A stretch of DNA of 64,000 nucleotides from Pegea sp. RAD2-039 (lineage: Eukaryota > Chordata > Thaliacea > Salpida > Salpidae). The translations under genes were made by a program, and so were the position numbers. The stretch spans positions 248,001 to 312,000 of the forward strand of contig JAQGEQ010000054.1 in the NCBI GenBank assembly GCA_034620365.1, read 5' to 3'. Positions 36,675-48,005 of the stretch are shown here, piece after piece (within the stretch, counting starts at the first letter, position 1; the number at the start of each line of letters is the position of its first letter). The notes beneath the pieces are model-generated. The model saw only the letters and a program-made list of their open reading frames with translations, ran no database searches and was not told the DNA's origin.

Positions 36675-38477
36675 TCATTGACAAATTTGTTCCAACTCCA
36701 ACAAGACTCCGTCACAATCTTTAGGATGGCAAAAAATAACTGGGTTGCCATGAGCACCAATTCGGGGTTCCTTGGTAAGGGTTCGGACACCCTTGGCACG
36801 AATCGTGGCCACTGCGGAATCGATACAATCGACTTCTATACAAATATGATGTAATCCACCAGAAGCGTTTCGAAGTAAAAAGGCAGCGATTGGCGAATCC
36901 TCTCCAAGCGGATGTAGCAACTGAAACAAAATGATGACGTCATCATCGTTATTAACAGGTGATGGGAAAAGTTGTGAGCCGCTTAAAGCGACGCTCTTAT
37001 TGTCATGATGACGTCACTTCTACGTCATTGAAAAGTCCACAATTCACCGAGATCCCTGAAGAAACGGTGGAAAAGCATTGCGAAGTGATGACCTCATTAG
37101 CAGATGACATTCAGCCACGTCAGTTAACGTGTGTATGCGCTAGCGCCACCTGGTGTGCAGTTGGTAGTCGCGATGGATCTGTCGCTGTTCATGTAAGATT
37201 TCATGACGTCATCAGCGGTTAATGACGTAAGTGATGTCGTTTAGGAGCTGGGCAGTTTAAGTGAACGGCAGAGGTGGTCGAGACACAGTAGAGACGTTAT
37301 TAAAGTAGCGTCGCGCGGTCAGATGCTCTGTAGCGCCTCACGTGATTCACAAATCGCTGTTTGGAATTTGAAGGACTTCTCGAGTGTCGGTAGGTGCTTT
37401 AAATGTGGTCCAATTGATGATGTGGTCCACACAGGTGGACTGACTGGCCATGAGTTGGCGGTCAGTGGCGTAGACTTTAACACAAGCTCTGATTGGCTGA
37501 TTTCTGGGTCACGTGACAACTGTGTGAAGCTGTGGGACATGGACAGGATGCAGTGTGTGTCCTCAACCTTTGAGAGCAGGTATCGCACAGGTGACGTCAC
37601 AGTGATGACGTCATCATTGATACTTCTAGAAACTTAGTGACTGATATGAAATGGGGAGATGAAGATCTAATCTTTCAGACATCAGAAGATAAAACTCTGA
37701 AGATTTGGGATCATCGAAGTTTACAGGTGATACAGATCTGATCCTTAAATGTGTCTTTATCAACTTCTTTATCAGATCACTTTAGTGTCTCCGACTCAAC
37801 AACAAATTCCAACTTGTTGTGATAGTTCAGGTCCTTTTTGTGTCACTGGTTACAATGGTTTCGAGGGCAGTGGCTGCCATTTGAGTTTGTGGGACAGTAG
37901 GAAGTTTTCAGGACCGATTTGTGACTTCAAGTGAGATTTTACCTTATAGAGGTGGTTCAAATCTGATTAGGCTGGTTTCAGGGGCCACAATGGTGCAGTG
38001 ACAAGTTGTAAGTTTCTTCGCAGCTCTCAAGACACATTTGTGTCTTCCTCTAATGATGGGAACATCCGTTTATGGATGAAGAATCAAGAGAGATCATTGG
38101 ATGCAAAAGATCTTCAATCTGGTCAACTTACATCAATCACATCTTGTTTTGATTCAAATATTTTACTTTCAATTAGTTTTAATGAAGGTCTTAAAATGTC
38201 ACGCATCATTGACGATGTAATCACGTGATCTCTAACCTCAATTTTTGTGTTTGGAAGATTCACAAAGACTGTTGTTACACCATGTTCAGGAAGATCTTGA
38301 GGATTACTCACATCTGCTTTTAGAACATCTTTGTATAAACTCACAGCTTTGTCTACAAACAGGAAATTTGTTTGGTTGTGTTGTAATTTGTTGAATAAAC
38401 TTACTAAGGTCAGGAACTGCTATTGCTATATGATTAAGTTTTCCCAAACCACTGAACTTAGTTGAAAGATGTCTCAA
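36675..38477 (-). CDS. MCEE: Methylmalonyl-CoA epimerase (first exon not found)
   Basis: Three exons on the minus strand: 38405-38477, 38237-38352 and 36675-36920, in consistent phase. Motifs: KLNHIAIAVPDL near the start (metal-ligand His), LPEHGVTTVFVNLPNTKIE, then LLHPLGEDSPIAAFLL, GGLHHICIEVD (second His) and PVIFCHPKDCDGVLLELEQ (ligand Glu). These are the vicinal-oxygen-chelate fold signatures of the mitochondrial enzyme that interconverts the (S) and (R) epimers of methylmalonyl-CoA in propionate breakdown. The acceptor at 38478 shows that at least one more 5' exon, probably encoding the transit peptide, lies upstream; I could not find it in the AT-rich DNA. The 1.3-kb intron 36921-38236 encloses WDR31 on the other strand. 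Confidence 0.92.
36962..38228 (+). CDS. WDR31: WD-repeat protein 31 homologue, nested in the epimerase intron
   Basis: Six exons: 36962-37192, 37245-37389, 37435-37579, 37630-37726, 37776-37930 and 37982-38228 (TGA); 339 aa, close to the vertebrate length of about 367. WD repeats end in AVWNLKD, KLWDMDR, KIWDHRS, SLWDSRK and RLWMKN. Blocks FQTSEDKTLKIWDHRSLQ, FSGPICDFKGHNGAVTSCKF and LLSISFNEGL match WDR31 as I recall it, more specifically than other WD proteins. WDR31 is a beta-propeller protein linked to cilia. Start: the ATG at 36962 opens the frame just after TGACGTCA elements. Introns are 45-52 bp. The stop lies only 8 bp from the antisense epimerase exon, so the 3' UTR must overlap that gene. 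Confidence 0.88.
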
Positions 38478-40587
38478 CTGAAAGTAAAAGTTTCTTGGTT
38501 AGAATTATAAAATTCAGTTAAAATAAAATGTCAAAAAGTTTTTGTTAATTTCAAATTATAAAAATTTGTAGAAAAAAATATTTAGATTTGAAAATACTAT
38601 TTCTAAATGTGAGTTTTTGTGTAGTTATCCTTCGCATTTATTTTCATAAATAAATAAAATTTATCTTATAATATAAAGTTCAATTCAAACTTTTTACAAT
38701 GAAGTAAGCTGATGAAGAAAAAATGTTTTTAAATATTTCAAAATGTTCACCTGAAATTTATTGCAGTTCAAAAGAGTTGTTGATAAATTGTAAAGGAATC
38801 TCATTTTAAGATAAATCTGATAAACCAAAAACAAATTTGAATAAATGAACTGATTTCAAAATCTGTCTTAAATATTTGTTTGTAAAATAAACAAATTTGG
38901 ATTAAAGAATAAAAGAATTTTGAATTAAAGAATAAATTTATGATTTTAGTTTTATTAATAAATTCTAAAAACTTTTATTTAAAATATTTTGATAATATAA
39001 TTTAGAATTTGGAAATTTGCATCAATGTGGAAAGTTAGTTTCTGATGTTTAAAAATTCACAAAAATTATAAAAAAATTTTTTAATCTTTTTTTTAACTGA
39101 AATTACAAAGTTTTTGGTTTATTCGATTATTAGTAATAATAATCAATAATAATTGGTGATTTTAATATAAAATGTTTTAAATTAAATTCTAATTTTTGAA
39201 TTATTAAAGAATTATGTTAGAATCAATTAAGTCGAATCATAAAAAAAAATTCTTTAAATAAATAAAGTTGTTTGACGAGGGTCAAAATAGTTTGATAGTT
39301 TTGCAAAAGGGAAAGTCCCATTTCGATATTTCTGAAAAATTATTTCTTCAAATAAAAAGTTTAAAATAAGAAACTTAGAAACAAAGATTAAAAATGAGTT
39401 TTTTTGATATTTAAAGAAAACTTTTAATATATAAAATTTTTAACTGATTGAGGAGTTAGCAAGAAATATTAATAAGGTTGATTGAAAATTTGCATTCCAC
39501 AATTCTAAACGTTTTGAGCTGTACAAAATAAAAAGCAGTTTCAGAATTTAATTAGATATTGGTATGAAATTAAGTTTTTAAAACAAATGCTAGCTTTATA
39601 TATATTGATTATTACTTATATATTTTATATATTGACCTTTATAATAAGATAAATTGTTCTCTGTACAACTTACTAATTGCGTTTATTTGTTTATTTTCAA
39701 ACATTATTAATACTATGAAGCATTTGTAGTTTTTTGCTTCATTATCAAGAGCTTGTTTGAAAATATCAATCATATCAAAGATTGCTTTAAAAGACTGACA
39801 CAATGACTTGTTTCAAATTAAATTTCTGAATTTTCTGAAGTTATAAATTATTTTAAAGACAAAAATGTTTTTAATGACTACAGAGTATTTCCAGTACTAC
39901 AAAAACAATTTCAACTTAAAGTAAGTTTTCTGAACTAGTATTTATTTACTTTAAAGTTGACGCCCTTTATTAACACAAAAGTTACGGTTTGGTGAACATT
40001 TTCTTGAAAGTTTTATTGTAATAAAGTGAATATATCTTTCAATATTATTCGTTTACCTTGAAGATGTGAATTAAAAAATAGTCGCTACAAGTTTTTTTTT
40101 AAATTGTAAACAAAATAGCATTACTTGTTACAAGATAAATAATTCAATTTAAAATTGTAAAAAACAAATTACGTATTAAATATTTTAAATTTTCTAAATT
40201 ATCTTTTTACAAACAACAACAAAAATAGTTAAGTCAAGTTTTCATTTCTAAATTCCAAAGATTTGGTCATCAACTGTGTTTTCAAGATTTGCTTTTTAAA
40301 ATGTTTTCATGTAACAAATTATCATTATTTAATGGTTTTGTTACTTTAAAGTATTGTGATCAAAACATCTTAATTAAACAATTAAGAAAAACTTTAATTA
40401 GATTTAAATAAAATTAAAGTTTAACATTTCTCATAGTAATTGTTAATGTTTATTATATGTGGATGAAGATAAAAGAAATAACTACAAAACGCCAAATTAT
40501 TTAGGGAATTTCCCTTTGAATTACATCGATGACCTTTAAAATTTATCTGTTAATGCTTTACTAATCGTTATTTTTGTTAGTTTTTAA
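38478..40587. other. AT-rich spacer, no gene seen
   Basis: Very AT-rich DNA (many A and T runs) between the epimerase and the gamma-glutamyltransferase gene. It presumably contains the missing first exon of the epimerase and both promoters; I cannot support any specific site. No TGACGTCA occurs here. Confidence 0.65.
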
Positions 40588-42683
40588 ATGGATTTTAACT
40601 CTAGAAGATCTGTGGTTGTTTGTAAGAATGGTTGTGTGGCTTCTAGCCAGCCTCTTGCTTCCCAAATAGGAATTGATGTATTAAAAAAAGGAGGAAACGC
40701 AGCAGATGCTGCTGTAGCGATGGCAGCTACTTTGAATCTAGTCGAACCTTGTTCAACAGGTTTTTTTACAACATTTTTGAGCAATTTCTGTTCAACAATT
40801 ATTCAATTATCCAACCGAAATATTTCAAAAACGATTTTCACAAACTCTTTTAATGTTTCGATTAGGTGTTGGCGGCGACGCGTTTTCGCTATTTTACGAT
40901 TCAAAAACGCGACAAATAAAAGCGATTAACGGAAGCGGGCGTTCTCCCCAAAGACTAGATCTTTCTTATCTGGCATCAAAAGGCTTTGGAAAAGATCAAA
41001 AAGTCCCGGATAGAAGTGCCCTGAATGTGACCACACCTGGCGCTTGTGCTTTGTATAACCAAGTCCACTTTTCTCAACCATCTCATCAAGTGTCCTACAG
41101 ATGGGTGGATCTGGTTGAAAAGTTTGGCCAACTGTCCCTACATGAAGTGCTGTCCCCGACTATTTCACTAGCAAGGGATGGGTTTCCTGTTTCTGGACCA
41201 GTTATCAGCACAGCCTGGGCTGATAATGTGGACTGCTTGCTTAAGGACGGTAACTTACACGGACGTGACCTTTTGGTCCAAGATGGTTGGCAGTGAAGTC
41301 ACTCAACTATGACCAAATTAACCTTTGACTTACAGATGAATCTGGGACACTTAGAGCACCCAGACACGGTGAGGTCTTCCGAAACCCAAAACTTGCTGAT
41401 GTCCTAAGTACAATTGCTGACCAGGGCAAGGGCGGCTTCTATCAGGGCTGGATTGCTGATAATGTGGTTAAAGTGGTTCAAAAGATGGATGGCGTCTTGA
41501 CCCATGAGGACATGGCTAACCACCAAAACACTTTTGAGGACCCAATCTCAATTGAGTTTCAGGGTAAGTCTCAAACGCGACTTAAGTCTAGAATCGCGTT
41601 TTGCTACGTCATAGGGTATCGATTATGGGAGACACAACCGAACAGTCAAGGCATTGTCGCGTTGATGACGTTGTCGATCCTTAAGAACTTCGATTTATCG
41701 ATTTACGAGCACAATAGCTGCGATTATCTTCATCTTTTGATTGAGGCCACTAGGTGGTGTAATTTTGAGTTAAAATCGCGTTTTTGAAGTTGTTGTTGAC
41801 GCAGGTTGAGTTTCGAAGACGCGGGAAAGTTTTGTGCAGATCCAGATTTCGCTGAAGTTCCTATAGATCAGCTGATTAGTGACGATTACGGACGCGCACG
41901 AAGCAAGCTAATCTGTCTGAAGAAAGCGGGCAGCTGTTACTTTCCTGGTTCGTCACGGTCTACTGACCACGGCTCTTCTAAAATCATCTATTGTTGGCAC
42001 AGGAAACCCGTTCTGTTTGAACTCTGATACAGTTTACCTAACAACCGCTGATTGCCATGGCAACCTTTGCAGTTTCATCAATAGCAACTATATGAATTTC
42101 GGCACAGGCATCGTGCCCTGCGGCTGCGGGTTCACGCTACAAAACCGCGCGCGTACTTTTAGTTTAATCTCCAGTAGCAAGAATTGTGTTGAAGGAAATA
42201 AACGACCTTACCACACCATCATACCTGCCATGTTGTCATCTGCAGATCATGAAGTGGTGATGAGTTTTGGGGTTATGGGCGGTTTTATGCAACCTCAAGG
42301 ACATGTTCAGGTTTGGTCCGTTTGTATGGTCCGTTTTAAGGACATCGTTTTGTTTTTAGGTCTTGTTGAATATGTTGTTGTTCGGAATGAATCCACAACA
42401 AGCCCTAGATGCTCCAAGGTATCTGGTCGGTGACCTGGCCACCTCTATTTCATCTGCTCAAGTTAATCTGGAAAGTGGAATTAGTCCACAAACTGCTGAT
42501 CAGTTGAGGGCACGTGGTCACGTGGTTTGTGATGACGTAGGCGGTGAGAAACGCGCGATGTTTGGAAGAGGACAGATTATCGCTACTCGAAGATTTTGGG
42601 ATCGAAATTCGGGTGATGATTTCGAAAAAGTTTTTTGGGCAGCTTCTGACCCAAGAAGCGATGGATGTGCGATTGGTTACTAA
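40588..42683 (+). CDS. Gamma-glutamyltransferase family protein (YwrD-like)
   Basis: Eight exons: 40588-40759, 40866-41052, 41101-41285, 41336-41563, 41615-41753, 41805-41947, 42003-42310 and 42360-42683; 561 aa, the normal family length. Motifs: [53 protein letters not shown], then the processing site with the nucleophile Thr in [32 protein letters not shown] and [15 protein letters not shown]. This is an Ntn-hydrolase that self-cleaves before the Thr and transfers or hydrolyses gamma-glutamyl groups. The body resembles the bacterial YwrD/glutathione hydrolase-like subgroup rather than vertebrate GGT1; no N-terminal membrane anchor or signal is present, so it may be cytosolic. The 48-bp intron at 41053-41100 keeps frame if retained. 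Substrate is unknown. Confidence 0.92.
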
Positions 42684-42713
42684 CCTCCATCTTCTGATCT
42701 TCATCTTCAGATC

Positions 42714-44010
42714 TTCATTTCTTGATCTTCATCTCTTCTGATCTTCATCTCTTGATCTTGATCTTCTGATCTTGATCTTCTGATCTTGATCTTCTGATCT
42801 TGATCTTCTGATCTTGATCTTCTGATCTTGATCTTCTGATCTTGATCTTCTGATCTTGATCTTCTGATCTTGATCTTCTGATCTTGATCTTCTGATCTTG
42901 ATCTTCTGATCTTGATCTTCTGATCTTGATCTTCTGATCTTGATATTCTGATCTTGATCTTCTGATCTTGATCTTCTGATCTTGATCTTCTGATCTTGAT
43001 CTTCTGATCTTGATCTTCTGATCTTGATCTTTTGATCTTGATCTTCTGATCTTGATCTTTTGATCTTGATCTTCTGATCTTGATCTTCTGATCTTGATCT
43101 TTTGATCTTGATCTTCTGATCTTGATCTTCTGATCTTGATCTTCTGATCTTGATCTTCTGATCTTGATCTTCTGATCTTGATCTTTTGATCTTGATCTTC
43201 TGATCTTGATCTTCTGATCTTGATCTTTTGATCTTGATCTTCTGATCTTGATCTTCTGATCTTGATCTTCTGATCTTGATCTTTTGATCTTGATCTTCTG
43301 ATCTTGATCTTCTGATCTTGATCTTCTGATCTTGATCTTCTGATCTTGATCTTCTGATCTTGATCTTCTGATCTTGATCTTCTGATCTTGATCTTCTGAT
43401 CTTGATCTTCTGATCTTGATCTTCTGATCTTGATCTTCTGATCTTGATCTTTTGATCTTGATCTTCTGATCTTGATCTTGATCTTCTGATCTTGATCTTC
43501 TGATCTTGATCTTCTGATCTTGATCTTCTGATCTTGATCTTCTGATCTTGATCTTGATCTTCTGATCTTGATCTTCTGATCTTGATCTTCTGATCTTGAT
43601 CTTCTGATCTTGATCTTCTGATCTTGATCTTCTGATCTTGATCTTCTGATCTTGATCTTCTGATCTTGATCTTCTGATCTTGATCTTCTGATCTTGATCT
43701 TCTGATCTTGATCTTCTGATCTTGATCTTCTGATCTTGATCTTCTGATCTTGATCTTCTGATCTTGATCTTCTGATCTTGATCTTCTGATCTTGATCTTC
43801 TGATCTTGATCTTCTGATCTTGATCTTCTGATCTTGATCTTCTGATCTTGATCTTCTGATCTTGATCTTCTGATCTTGATCTTTTGATCTTGGTCTTCTG
43901 ATCTTGATCTTCTGATCTTGATCTTCTGATCTTGATCTTCTGATCTTGATCTTGATCTTGATCTTCTGATCTTGATCTTCTGATCTTGATCTTCTGATCT
44001 TGATCTTTAG
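42714..44010. repeat. 14-bp minisatellite array (about 90 copies)
   Basis: Unit CTGATCTTGATCTT, very homogeneous, with rare TTTTGATC variants and a few units reduced to GATCTT. It starts about 30 bp after the stop of the gamma-glutamyltransferase gene and probably overlaps its 3' UTR. Three units make 42 nt, so the minus strand gives an open frame of 14-residue repeats rich in D, Q, K, I, R and S; I regard that 426-codon frame as an artefact of the unit. Confidence 0.97.
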
Positions 44011-44543
44011 ATATTCATCTTTCATTTTTCTTTATTTGTTTCAAATCTTCTTTATTCGAAATTTTGAATAAAAATTTTCACATTTTATCGGTTCTTAAAT
44101 TACGTATTTTGAGATGATGACGTCATCGAGTCTTTGTAGCAAGCTTAACAGCAGAGAAAAGATCAGAAGAAGGTAAAGAAGACCTTTTTACTCTATAAAG
44201 CTTCTGTCACGTGATTAAATTGGAAATCACCATTTATGACGTCATCAGCAACTTGTTCGAGATAAAAACTTTTTGCTAAAACTGATTGATGACATCACTG
44301 ATGACGTCATTCCTTTCACACCACGCCATTAAACACAATTTTTAAATCAAGATTTTCCTTTATTCAATGATCATGCTTTTAGTTACAAGCGCTCGCAAGG
44401 GTATGACGTCATAATCAGCAAATCCAGCTTCCAGTTTTGGGCTGAAATCGCGGCTTGTCGCGGAACTTCAACATCAAACTTCGATTTGGATTCCTAAAAC
44501 GCGCGAAGCTTTAATGATAAAAATAGCCGCCACTGGAAGGCGC
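44011..44543. other. Spacer with TGACGTCA elements and a probable polyadenylation site
   Basis: Between the minisatellite and the Kazal gene. Several TGACGTCA copies occur at 44110-44310. On the minus strand AATAAA near 44358 suits the 3' end of the Kazal transcript. I see no coding exon. Confidence 0.6.
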
Positions 44544-44907
44544 TCACCGACGAAGTCCTTCTCCAATCACTCCGCATAAAACACAGAAATTTGAGTAAAT
44601 ATTTCCATCTGTTCCACAAACCGGATCATACATGCGATTGCAAACGCTCAATAGATCGCGACAGCTGCATTTCTGTGACGTCATTTCACTGTTGACGTCA
44701 TCAGCGTGTTACAGTACGTATAACTCACCTGATCAGGATAACCTACATCGATTGGTATTTCACCGAAACCATCACAACTTTCTATAAAGTCGAAAGTTTA
44801 AAATATGCAAATTAGTCACAACGTCACTCACCTAAGCTCGATGACGTCACAAAGAGTGTAGAAGTTGCGAGAAGCAGGAAGATCTCCAGATTGATGAAAT
44901 TTATCAT
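44544..44907 (-). CDS. Small secreted Kazal-type protease-inhibitor-like protein
   Basis: Three minus-strand exons, 44832-44907, 44729-44781 and 44544-44672, in phase; 85 aa. Exon 1 encodes a signal peptide (MINFINLEIFLLLATSTLFV). Exon 3 encodes a single Kazal domain: CSCRDLLSVC, then YDPVCGTDGNIYSNFCVLC, ending GEGLRR and TGA. The VCGTDG and Y-x-N-x-C signature is diagnostic of Kazal inhibitors, which bind serine-protease active sites through the loop around the second Cys. The last Cys pair is compact and the domain ends early, so the fold may be atypical; target unknown. Both introns are 47-56 bp and the second ends in TGACGTCACAG. Too short and spliced to appear as a long frame. Confidence 0.8.
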
Positions 44908-45395
44908 TATTGATTGAAGCTGAAAACTGAAATGACAACTTTTTAACTTTTTCTGCTAATTTAAATAAAAATTTTGTCACGCTTCACTGACTTCCGATAC
45001 GCTTCACTGATTTGCTAAACTTTCAAAATAAGTAAAAGTTTAGAGATTTATCAAAGTTCAGATAAAAACCTTTTCGTTGAAGAAACCAACAAATTCAGAA
45101 AATCCAAAAAATAAAATTTAGTTTCAAAAAAAAGTTTCAAAAAAAAAGTTGTAAGATATCATCGTCATGATCAGCTGTTTCCTGCTGCCTGTTTCTTCCA
45201 TTATGACGTCATTATCCGTGTGATCGATCATGTGACTTTACCTACTGCTGCTGCTAATAATTTGTTGTTCAAAAATTTAACAAATATTCGAAATGAGAGA
45301 AACGACGCGAGAGAGAAGCGCGCGAAGAAAAGCGTATCACCTGGGTGCAAGATTTACGCCACAATTCACAAGATTGCGTTTATCGAAGTGTTACC
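44908..45395. other. Divergent promoter region
   Basis: Lies between the minus-strand Kazal gene and the plus-strand neurensin-like gene. It is AT-rich with one TGACGTCA near 45203 and GC-richer just before the neurensin ATG. No coding exon seen. Confidence 0.55.
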
Positions 45396-46556
45396 ATGAC
45401 GACGACGACTGCCGCCGCCGATGACGACATCACTAAGCGTCACTGTCAATCGTGTTTCTTGTGCAATTGCAAGATGACGTCATCGTTGCTATGTACAAGC
45501 AACAAAATGACGTCACCAAGCAACGTGTACGGCGTCAAACACTATCTACATCATTTCTATGAGAATTGTGGAGCGCCTGACCTTTGCATGTCGTCAACTT
45601 CCGGATTTGTTGCCAGGTAACCATTTGATGACGTCATACTGCTACCTAGTGACGATGTGAACGCAGGAAGCGACGACAGCAGTGGATCTTGCTGATAGGA
45701 TTTGTTTCGACGATGCTGGGAGCCGCGTTGTTGTTATCCGGATGTTTTCTTGATTTCTTTCACGTGAGATCATTATGACGTCATCGGCGCGATCGACAAG
45801 CTGTTAGTTAGATGATAGCGTCTTAGTGACGTTATTAACTGGATAGTTTTGAGGTTGTAGGTTTTATTGTGATAAAGGTTAAAGGTCAGTTGATGACGTC
45901 ATCAGTAGCTTTGTTGAGATTTAAGTACTTGGCTTGGTTGGTTTGGTTGTTGTCTAGCAACAGCAACATGATGCATTATTGATGAAGGTTGAATAGCGCG
46001 CGACTGCTGGCTGGTAGCAACCGATCGATTGAAGCCTCGATAAATAGCGTAGTAACGTCTTTCATGACGTCATCATTAGCAATGGAAACGAACAGTTTTA
46101 TTTGAGGGGATTTTTGTATTTGTTGTTGAGAAATCGATTATTGCTGATTGTGACGTCATCACAGTCGGATCGCGAGCAGTTAATCTCGATGTTAGAGTTG
46201 GTTGGAGCTGTGATCTTCTGTACGGGAGGACTTCTCTTCACCTTCTGTCTTCTTTTCGTCACATCGGATGATTCGCGACGTCGCTATGGAGACGAGGAAA
46301 GTCGACGATTTCAGGTGACGTCATTAACGCGACTTCATCTATTATTTATGAGATTAATCAAGCATAGCGCCATCGAGTGTTCGCCGCTGTTACGTCATAC
46401 TAGTGAAATATATTACAGGAACGTATTCTGATTGGCTCAAATACTGATGACGTCACAAAGACGACGCACTGCGCTAACTCACCATCGCCACCTGGTGGTG
46501 GTCATTTTGCCATTTCAGCCATCCAACCGCTAGTGACGCAACCACTACGATGGTGA
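45396..46556 (+). CDS. NRSN-like: Neurensin-like two-pass membrane protein
   Basis: Exons 45396-45616, 45667-45763, 45958-45987 (30-nt microexon), 46165-46314 and 46419-46556 (TGA) join in phase; 211 aa versus about 195-204 in vertebrate neurensins. The block NVYGVKHYLHHFYENC aligns with the conserved juxtamembrane region YGV-S-YLHQFYEDC; TM1 is WILLIGFVSTMLGAALLLSG and TM2 LELVGAVIFCTGGLLFTFCL, matching the neurensin LAGAVLFCIGG segment; the tail ends AISAIQPLVTQPLRW, like the vertebrate NVQPLLAT end. Neurensins are vesicle membrane proteins of neurons. The N-terminus holds a Cys cluster (CQSCFLCNC). The start is the first Met in frame; an upstream spliced start is possible. The microexon (QQQHDALLMK) is the least certain part. 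AATAAA lies near 46586. Confidence 0.75.
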
Positions 46557-47983
46557 TTGCGTCATCAGAGCTTTGATAATCGATCTAATAAAAGATGTCT
46601 TGATAATTGTTGAGTTGATTTTTAGATAAATTAAACATGAAGATCTTTAGATGCGATGTGGAGACATGATCTTACTTCTAGAGACTTTTTCGGCTTAAGA
46701 TTTGATTTTAGCAGTTTTTTCGTTCAATCAAAATGAAGCTGTTCGAAAAATCAATAATCTCTCAGAAGAGCAATTTATCAAATGTTCAGCCAAATCGATT
46801 TTTGCTCAAAATTGTCTTTTTTAAAATCTTATCTTGAATTTTTGTTTGATTTTTATACAAGAGTGAATTTCGAATCTTTTTGAAGACCTTTCACAAATTC
46901 CTTGTCACTTCCGGGAAATCTCTTTCAATACTTTAATTGAAATTTCTTTGAATTTGATGAAAATTTACTTTTAAGTTTTAAGAGGTCATCAACTTTTGAA
47001 ATTATACTTCAAATTGTTGTTTGTGATCTTTAAGAAGAAATATATCTAATTGATGCAGCACAAGACATAATAATTCATCTCTATTTTCAACTTTTGTAAA
47101 CACTTGTAATATTTATAAACTTTTTTTGCAGTTCTAAAACTATTTTTAATCTTAAATTGCAAACTAATAACTGATGAAATTCAAAAGTTTGTTTTGTGAG
47201 AGAATTTGATAAATAGAAGCAATTGAAGATATCTCAAATATAACTCAGTATCTAACTAACAAAAGTAACCAAGTAATAATCAAATAAAAAGTCTTGAAAA
47301 ACTTGAAAGAAATCTTCATCATATCTTCTCAGGAGGTAATATGGCGAGCAAATTTATCTTCCAACAAACTATTTTCACAGTTGCAATAATTCAACTAAAT
47401 TATATTAAAACTTTAAACGATAATCTTAATTTTGACCAAATTGTTGGTTTAATAACTTTGACAGCAAAGATTTGAACTCTTTTTTGTTAATATTTAAAAA
47501 TTGTTTTTATTCAGAAACCTTTTTTAAACTTTTGTTGATTACAAAATTATCATTGAGACAATTTTATGCTTTTTAAATATTGTTAAAAAGTTCCATTTTA
47601 ATAATTAGTAACTTGTTTGATTTGTTTTTTGAAGAATTGATTTTTTTAAAATAACTTTATACAATCAATTCTATGAATAAAATTTAAGTTTAAAAATTAA
47701 TGATGAAAATTGGATCGAAGCATTTTTTCTATTCGATAAAACCTTTTCCCATCAATGAAAATTGAATTTATTTCCACAAATTTGTTTTAATCTAAATAAC
47801 TCAACAAGATAATTCGATTCCAATCAAATTGGAAAGTTTGTAAATTCATTTTAGTTTATTGTCGTTAGTCTGAAAACTTAAATAAGATCATCAAAAGTCC
47901 ATGACGTCATCACAGAAATCATCAAAAGTCCATGACGTCATCACAGAAGTCATCAAAAGTCCATGACGTCATTAAACAAGTCT
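46557..47983. other. AT-rich spacer, no gene seen
   Basis: Convergent interval between the neurensin-like and TMTC-like genes. One GC-richer patch at the left end; otherwise low-complexity AT-rich DNA with no supported feature until the 3' repeat of the TMTC gene at 47890. Confidence 0.7.
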
Positions 47984-48005
47984 TCACGAGTCCATGACGT
48001 CATCA
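47890..48005. repeat. Four-copy 31-bp repeat overlapping the TMTC stop codon
   Basis: About four tandem copies of a unit containing AAAAGTCCATGACGTCATCA, each with one TGACGTCA. The rightmost copy encodes the last residues (DDVMDS) and stop of the minus-strand gene, so the array looks like duplication of the gene's extreme 3' end. Confidence 0.8.

Noticed and set aside
42745..44025. 426-codon minus-strand frame rich in RSRSEDQDQKIKI
   Set aside because: Translation of the 14-bp array; no splice sites, family or composition consistent with a gene.
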